Assembly (NCBI GenBank): GCA_007125835.1
Contig: SLCJ01000274.1
Coordinates: 1-10,373, forward strand
Length of the DNA stretch: 10,373 bases
Reading direction: 5' to 3'
Origin: Verrucomicrobiales bacterium
GTDB taxonomy: Bacteria > Verrucomicrobiota > Verrucomicrobiia > Verrucomicrobiales > SLCJ01
The notes below the pieces were generated by a model, which was not told the DNA's origin, searched no databases, and was given only the letters and a program-made list of their open reading frames with translations. The position numbers and the translations under genes were made by a program. Each line of letters starts with the position of its first letter. Position 1 is the stretch's first letter. Positions 6,867-10,373 of the stretch are shown in pieces.

Positions 6867-6886
6867 GACCGCTGGCCGCAGCGGTC
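6867..6886. repeat. Short palindromic hairpin GACCGCTG-GCCG-CAGCGGTC
   Basis: This is a perfect 8-bp stem with a 4-base loop in non-coding DNA. No T-run follows on either strand, so it is more like a REP-type palindrome than a terminator. Confidence 0.65.
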
Positions 6887-7039
6887 AGGCGAATGAGGAA
6901 GCAAATGGGGGTGCTGAGTGTGGGGTGGTGGTTTTTCCACAAAGCGCCGAGCCATCTCGACCAAGGAGGGGCGATCCATCATCGCCCGAGGATGAGGAAG
7001 TATGTGGCATTGAGCGAAGCGCCTACTCATTTTCCCTTT

Positions 7040-7075
7040 CATCCGCATCGGCGAAGGTGGTTCGCCGTTCCTTGG
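7040..7075. repeat. 36-nt direct repeat with internal hairpin, copy 2
   Basis: This is the second copy of the 6446-6481 repeat, with the stem CGGCGAA-GGTGG-TTCGCCG. It runs directly into the inverted repeat that starts at 7070. Confidence 0.8.
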
Positions 7076-7132
7076 GCTGCTCGGGCGAGTCCGAGCTTTC
7101 GTATCGGGGCGGCGTGTCGCAGCAGTCCAAGG
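7070..7132. repeat. 63-bp inverted-repeat element (CCTTGGGCTGCT / AGCAGTCCAAGG)
   Basis: The 12-base arms at 7070-7081 and 7121-7132 pair with one mismatch around a 39-base centre. The arm sequence is similar in style to the CTTGGAGTGC arms of the 6677-6820 element, so the two may be related families. Confidence 0.6.
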
Positions 7133-7285
7133 CGATGCACATGGCAACACGCAGCCGCAAGGGCTATTGGCGGATGAGCCAGAATGAAAATGTGCGATTT
7201 GCGCTGAACAACCGCTGGCTGAAGAAACAAGAAGTGCCAGACGTGAACGCCACAGCCGCTGTAGCGGCGTGGTGAATCTGCGAAG

Positions 7286-7379
7286 CCTTGCCGCATGGAC
7301 GGAGCGCAGCGCAGTCAAACCTGTACGCAGGGTGGTGTGGGACCCGTGGCTGGCCTAACGGTCAGTCACGGGGACCCAT
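7286..7379 (+). mobile_element. Group II intron-like 3' end (domain VI hairpin), copy 2
   Basis: This is the counterpart of 5621-5715, with 10 mismatches in 92 bases. Most differences are in the first 40 bases; the 60-base block from GTACGCAGGG to GGGACCC differs at a single position inside the stem, where C (copy 1) becomes T here and changes a C/A mismatch into a T-A pair. The hairpin is at 7339-7377. It ends 19 bases before the stop codon of the convergent DUF4160 gene, so it may also act as a bidirectional barrier to transcription. Confidence 0.55.
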
Positions 7380-7397
7380 TTGGGCGATCCTCAATCC

Positions 7398-7658
7398 TTA
7401 GTCGAGCGGTGCGATTCGCTCTGGAGCTTCAAGGGCCGACGCTTTTCTGAAGGCTTCACGTAATTCATCCTGATGGATGGTGGCCCATTCGATAACAAGT
7501 CCTCGAGCGCGTGCCGGCAGGTTGCCTTCAATGAGTGCCAGCGTCTCTATGTCCTCGACCGCTTTGCTGCCGCCGTAAATTGCATGAAAGTGGGGCGGCG
7601 GATGATCTCCAAAATACATCTGGATCACGATGCCGTAAAACCGTGAAAGCTCAGGCAT
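7398..7658 (-). CDS. DUF4160 domain-containing protein
   Basis: This encodes 86 residues, the usual size for the family. The N-terminal signature is clear: F-Y-G-I-x-I-Q-M-Y-F-G-D-H-x-P-P-H-F-H-A-x-Y-G, with the histidines H19, H23 and H25 close to the start. The molecular function of DUF4160 is not established. The family is very often adjacent to DUF2442 genes, and such pairs have been proposed as toxin-antitoxin-like modules. Here its ATG lies 8 bases inside the end of the upstream DUF2442 gene, so it is probably made by translational coupling. The stop lies close to the intron-like 3' hairpin. The downstream gene (5697-6308, same strand) is separated by the repeat region and is not part of this unit. 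Confidence 0.88.
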   Translation of the reverse strand: MPELSRFYGIVIQMYFGDHPPPHFHAIYGGSKAVEDIETLALIEGNLPARARGLVIEWATIHQDELREAFRKASALEAPERIAPLD

Positions 7659-7932
7659 GGGCGCGTGATTGCTTCAACGCAGGGAACATTTCCTCCGGTC
7701 GCTTTCCGGTCAATTGCATGTAAAGGGCGTCAGGACAGAGATCAATCCCCCCCGGCCATTCCGGGTGGCCCGCCTCAGTAAGACGCACCTGCTGGAAAAC
7801 GCCGGGGTTGGACCAGGCGGAAAAGACGCCCCGACCAACAAGTCTCGACAGGTCAACCTCGCCGCTGGTCCCGTCGTCATAACGCAGGAACAAGCGGAAA
7901 TCCTCTTTGGGTAAAACTTTGAGTAAATTCAT
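7651..7932 (-). CDS. DUF2442 domain-containing protein
   Basis: This encodes 93 residues with the DUF2442 layout: an N-terminal beta segment ending D20-G-T-S-G-E-V-D-L-S29, then GVFSAW, a central F-x2-V segment, and the conserved G-H-P-E-W-P-G-G-I-D-L-C-P-D-A-L-Y block at residues 55-71. Many DUF2442 proteins are encoded next to DUF4160 and the pair behaves as a unit in comparative genomics; the biochemical role is unknown. It is the first gene of the pair here, whereas DUF4160 is often first. No good Shine-Dalgarno sequence precedes ATG 7932 (upstream sequence is AT-rich, AAATTTTCGCC), so it may have a short or absent leader. Confidence 0.88.
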   Translation of the reverse strand: MNLLKVLPKEDFRLFLRYDDGTSGEVDLSRLVGRGVFSAWSNPGVFQQVRLTEAGHPEWPGGIDLCPDALYMQLTGKRPEEMFPALKQSRAHA

Positions 7933-8315
7933 GGCGAAAATTTAGCGAAAAACCGGGCCTGAGTCGAGCCGATTTCCTTCTTCTGCCCAACAGTTTTTAT
8001 TCGTAGTAACTCGTGGAGTGATGTCTGGGGCACCTGATTTTCTGAGGGTATTGGTTTTCTTTTGTTCTGGCAAGGGTTTTTTTCGTGATCGTGCGTACAT
8101 CGGGGAGAAAGGCGACCGGGTTATTCGTGGTGGTTGCCTGGGCGGACATCACATGTGAGGGGCCCTGTGCGGGGGACTTGGCATCCTATTTTTTGGGCGT
8201 TTCGAGTCCCTTGGATGCTCTCGACGATGCGGGGGATTTGGGCGAGGGGGGCTGCGGAGGGTTGGGCGGGGAGCGGGTTTTGGTGGCGGCGTGAGGGTGG
8301 TGCAGAGGGGGCAGG
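7933..8315. other. Non-coding stretch upstream of the DUF2442/DUF4160 pair
   Basis: No gene is supported. The first 140 bases are more AT-rich than the rest of the window, with T-runs around 7993, 8057 and 8076, and should carry the promoter of the minus-strand pair, but no clear -35/-10 pair stands out. The second half becomes strongly G-rich on the + strand and contains the G-run cluster listed separately. The small open frames here have no recognisable domain. Confidence 0.5.
8231..8277 (+). other. G-quadruplex-prone cluster of seven G-runs
   Basis: Seven runs of three or more G occur in 47 bases (8231-8235, 8240-8242, 8246-8251, 8259-8261, 8264-8266, 8268-8271, 8275-8277), separated by loops of 4, 3, 7, 2, 1 and 3 bases. 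This satisfies the usual G3+N1-7 rule several times over. It lies in non-coding DNA. Confidence 0.65.
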
Positions 8316-8417
8316 AAACATGCCTTCCGGATTTACTTAGATAATCTACCCGGAATGGGATCGTGAACGGCTCTGGGCTGGGGTCGTCTGCCTCTGATTC
8401 GACGCTCGCCAGCGTCC
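8316..8417 (+). repeat. 102-nt direct repeat, copy 1
   Basis: It aligns without gaps to 10272-10373 with 13 mismatches. Two blocks are identical: about 34 bases from AATCTACCCGGAATGGGATC onward, and the last 30 bases ending TTCGACGCTCGCCAGCGTCC. The mismatches cluster between the conserved blocks. No open frame is shared. The second copy is cut by the window end, so the repeat may be longer. Confidence 0.9.
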
Positions 8418-8494
8418 TTTCAGGACGCCATTCTCGACGGTGAATCATCCCGGGGATAAATCTCCGGGCTTTGAGCGTTGGCCCTTTCAGGGCC
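8412..8494. repeat. Cluster of three hairpins next to the 102-nt repeat
   Basis: Three stems lie in tandem: GCGTCCT-TTC-AGGACGC (8412-8428), CCCGGGGA-TAAA-TCTCCGGG (8449-8468, one G-T pair) and GGCCCT-TTC-AGGGCC (8480-8494). The first and third share the CCTTTCAGG core, and GGACT-GA-AGTCC at 5498-5509 has the same plan. They look like members of one dispersed palindrome family. Confidence 0.7.
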
Positions 8495-8725
8495 GGTTGG
8501 GGGAGCGGTCTTCTTCCGTGCTGGTGATGCGTTGATCTGCGGTCGCGGAGCGATACATGGCCTGGCGATTGCAAGCTGGCTCTCTGGACTGCTTGGATGT
8601 GTCGGAGATTTCATTCGGGGCGGCATGTCGCCCCGACTCAAGGCTGCGATGCGCCCCGGGTCCGGGCAGGGATGTTCAAGCAAAAATGAGGGGCAATGTT
8701 CTGCGTTCGATTACCATCATTACCG
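8495..8725. other. Non-coding stretch downstream of the 506-residue gene
   Basis: No gene is supported. It contains a 7-bp hairpin CGGGGCG-GCATGT-CGCCCCG (8616-8635), about 90 bases past the stop of the minus-strand gene. No T-run follows it in the minus direction, so it is at best a weak terminator candidate. Confidence 0.45.
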
Positions 8726-10246
8726 CTACTGCCTATCTGGATCGATCTGAAAAAGATGCCACAGGTCCAGCGTGCCGCTTCCTCCCTCCCGAAGATCAAG
8801 GGTCAGAGAGAGACACTCCTCAGGACGAATCCCCCCCGTATCCACTCCATCCGCACCAACCGACCACAGAACCCCGCGCGCCGCGTCGTAGCCAAAAGGC
8901 TTGCCACTAAATGGATCCAACGGGGTGCTGCCGAGAAAGTCAGGCGCCAGTGCGTCGAGGGTCGGGGGCAGGCCTGGGTCTCCGCTTGCCGCCTGCCACT
9001 GTGCGATCGCCAGCGCAACATCCATCATGTGATAAGCGGTTTGTGTTGTCAACATCCGCTCACTCACTCTTTGTGCTATTACCGGCACACTGCCTGCCAA
9101 TATCTCTTTGCCAATGGCATTCGGGCGCGGGTCCAGAAACATACGCCAGCCGGGCGCATCCCCGGTATCCATCGTGAATCGTTCCGATGGCGGCAATTGG
9201 AGCCATTGCACGGACCTGCGGTAGCGCTCCTCAATAACTGCCTTGGTCATATTTTGCTGGACTCGGGCCATCAACCACCAGTTTACTGGAACTTCGAGCC
9301 ACTCCAGAAAATCCGGCAAGCCAGCCGAAAAGTATGAATACAGACCCAATTCTCCTGGACCCGCCCACGCTCTACCGGGCCCGGTGTGCTCGGCAAGCCA
9401 CCGCCGCCCAAACTGGGCCTCGCCGTAAAGCGCCCTGCCAACCCTATCGATACTGCTCTCCCTCACCAAAGTTTGGAGTTGTACTCGCAAACTGGCAAGC
9501 ATCTCGTTGTCGTAGGTGTCTTGGAGGGGAATCCATTTCCGAACCGATTCAAAAAAAAGGCACGTTATCGTATCAACCACAAGAAAGCTCATTAAGTTGG
9601 CCTCCCCCAAGGGCAAAATTGAAATGGCAAACTCGCCAAAATGCTCAAGCCAATATTCGGCTTCTCGTCCGGTGTGCTCACCGATGTGCGGAATCCTTGA
9701 TAGGCGCTGAAAAGCCCGGGCAATCTGCTGAAGCAAATGCATTGATCCATACGAATCATGATCTGAAGGATCACTCAACAAGGCCAGCGAATAACCGGCT
9801 GCAACCCGCGTCAGTTCGATCCCAGCCTCGGCCCGTGCTAGAAGCAATGGTAGGGCTTTTGGTAAATCTTCTTCTGAGAGTTCGCCATTCTCGAAGAGCC
9901 GGTTCACAGCTTCCTCCACCCCTGGTTTGGCACTCTCCCGGGCCGCCTCCTGCCAGGCTGGTGATTGCTCGAACCAAGCACTGATTAATGGGCGCTCTGT
10001 GGGAGGATCGCCGGGAATTCCCCATTCTTCCAAGGGAGTGGCGATGAACTCACGGTCGTCGAAAAGTCCTGAGGGGAGCAGCACCACATAACCGACAACC
10101 ACAAAGGCGAGCGCCATTGCCGATGTGGCAGCTGAACGACCGGGCGTGCCGAAGAGTGCGCCTAAGATATCCCGAAGCCTCCCACCTCGGACGGACTTGC
10201 CATTCGCCTTGTCGCTGTTTTTCACGCCGAATGGGTAGCCTTGCAT
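8726..10246 (-). CDS. Membrane-anchored protein of unknown function with a pseudopilin-like C-terminal motif
   Basis: This encodes 506 residues. A basic N-terminal region (1-40) is followed by one hydrophobic helix (about 42-60, ALAFVVVGYVVLLPSG). The rest should be outside the cytoplasm. The large middle (about 65-400) is mostly helical with no family I can name. Near the C-terminus, LPPTLDALAPDFLG (426-439) and DPFSGKPFGY-x5-VLWSVGADGVDTGG (444-472) match the Pro-start/DPFSGKPL-Y/SxGxDGxDxGG pattern found at the end of type II secretion pseudopilin-like proteins and in many large exported proteins of Planctomycetes and Verrucomicrobia. No prepilin cleavage site is visible, so it is not a pseudopilin itself. 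ATG 10246 has no Shine-Dalgarno sequence; TTGACA lies 13 bases upstream, so a later start (GTG at codon 8) is possible. It stands alone between the two 102-nt repeats. Confidence 0.82.
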   Translation of the reverse strand: MQGYPFGVKNSDKANGKSVRGGRLRDILGALFGTPGRSAATSAMALAFVVVGYVVLLPSGLFDDREFIATPLEEWGIPGDPPTERPLISAWFEQSPAWQEAARESAKPGVEEAVNRLFENGELSEEDLPKALPLLLARAEAGIELTRVAAGYSLALLSDPSDHDSYGSMHLLQQIARAFQRLSRIPHIGEHTGREAEYWLEHFGEFAISILPLGEANLMSFLVVDTITCLFFESVRKWIPLQDTYDNEMLASLRVQLQTLVRESSIDRVGRALYGEAQFGRRWLAEHTGPGRAWAGPGELGLYSYFSAGLPDFLEWLEVPVNWWLMARVQQNMTKAVIEERYRRSVQWLQLPPSERFTMDTGDAPGWRMFLDPRPNAIGKEILAGSVPVIAQRVSERMLTTQTAYHMMDVALAIAQWQAASGDPGLPPTLDALAPDFLGSTPLDPFSGKPFGYDAARGVLWSVGADGVDTGGIRPEECLSLTLDLREGGSGTLDLWHLFQIDPDRQ

Positions 10247-10271
10247 GGTTCAATGTCAAGGTTGCTTAAAC

Positions 10272-10373
10272 AAACATGCCGCCCAGACTTACCAAGGTAA
10301 TCTACCCGGAATGGGATCGTGAACGGCTCTGGCTTCGGGTTACCTGCCTCTGATTCGACGCTCGCCAGCGTCC
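10272..10373 (+). repeat. 102-nt direct repeat, copy 2 (cut by window end)
   Basis: This is the second copy of 8316-8417, about 87% identical and ungapped. It starts 26 bases upstream of the start codon of the 506-residue gene and ends at GCGTCC, where the first copy continues into its hairpin GCGTCCT-TTC-AGGACGC. The unit therefore probably continues past the window. Confidence 0.9.

Larger units (their letters stand above)
6253..7379 (+). mobile_element. Candidate degenerate group II intron without reverse transcriptase ORF
   Basis: The proposed 5' end GTGTGCCCAGCATGG (from 6253) matches the GUGYG start and the GTGCGCCCAG-type opening of bacterial group II introns. It is followed by a purine-rich, structured stretch (about 6275-6430) containing the self-complementary GGGGTGCAAGTCCCC and GGAACAG, both common in domain I. 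The proposed 3' end is the hairpin 7339-7377 followed by CCCAT, the second copy of the 5621-5715 sequence. In this copy the stem pairs better and the last G is missing. Length is about 1.1 kb. No RT, maturase or HNH domain occurs in any frame. Instead the middle holds repeats (6446-6481/7040-7075, 6677-6820, 7070-7132). Domain V is not identifiable, so splicing is doubtful. The pairing of these 5' and 3' ends as one element is an inference. Confidence 0.45.

Noticed and set aside
5311..7132. CRISPR array
   Set aside because: The repeats are inverted pairs or two-copy direct repeats of different families, with no regular repeat-spacer spacing and no cas genes.
6249..7318. Open frames of 193-295 codons inside the repeat island (6249-6866 +, 6694-7275 +, 6431-7318 -)
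   Set aside because: They run through inverted repeats and hairpins; the similar peptides at two places in the minus frame simply translate the 36-nt direct repeat. No domain or ribosome binding site supports them.
8616..8635. Rho-independent terminator for the 506-residue gene
   Set aside because: The stem is good but no T-run follows in the minus direction.
8696..9984. Plus-strand frames of 213 and 216 codons (8696-9337, 9334-9984)
   Set aside because: They lie opposite the 506-residue gene, have no ribosome binding site and low-quality composition; the minus-strand gene is more protein-like, with a membrane helix and a C-terminal motif.
10247..10265. Sigma70-type promoter from the TTGACA just upstream of the 506-residue gene
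   Set aside because: The only -10 position at proper spacing would lie inside the coding region and matches TATAAT poorly.
8316..10373. Composite transposon or insertion sequence
   Set aside because: The direct repeats carry no transposase and the enclosed gene has no recombinase motif, so only a repeat-bracketed gene can be claimed.

Overview
The window looks like a piece of a high-GC genome of the phylum Verrucomicrobiota, probably class Opitutia (Opitutales or Puniceicoccales). That placement is an inference. It rests on the gene order ccoG - small membrane protein - SafE/DsbD_2-like protein - ccoI - PocR/AraC regulator, and on the style of the dispersed palindromic repeats. No rRNA or tRNA marker is present to confirm it.

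Region 1 (1-5201, + strand) is the distal part of an operon for maturation of cbb3-type cytochrome c oxidase. It holds the C-terminal half of CcoG/FixG (ferredoxin-like and Ig-like domains; the start lies outside the window), a 97-residue single-pass membrane protein with an acidic tail in the position usually held by FixH, a SafE/DsbD_2-type membrane protein, the copper-transporting P1B ATPase CcoI, and an AraC-family regulator with a cysteine-bearing PocR-type sensor domain. Genes 1/2, 2/3 and 4/5 overlap by 4 bases (ATGA) behind strong Shine-Dalgarno sequences, so translation is probably coupled. In the usual pathway CcoI moves copper across the inner membrane for the CuB site of the oxidase, CcoG handles copper reduction, and FixH and CcoS assist assembly. 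No recognisable ccoS or classical fixH is present here. The regulator sits where ccoS would be expected.

Region 2 (5202-7397) has little convincing coding sequence and is packed with inverted repeats and short hairpins. It includes a 128-bp element bounded by 25-bp inverted repeats, a candidate degenerate group II intron without a reverse transcriptase ORF (about 6253-7379), and a second copy of the same intron-like 3' end at 5621-5715. Between the two lies a minus-strand ORF of unknown function whose 5' end runs into the candidate intron.

Region 3 (7398-7932, - strand) is a two-gene unit, DUF2442 followed by DUF4160, overlapping by 8 bases. This pair resembles a small accessory or toxin-antitoxin-like module.

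Region 4 (7933-10373) has a roughly 800-bp non-coding stretch with a G-quadruplex-prone cluster and several hairpins. After it comes a minus-strand gene for a 506-residue membrane-anchored protein of unknown function with a pseudopilin-like C-terminal motif. A 102-nt direct repeat (8316-8417 and 10272-10373) brackets this gene.
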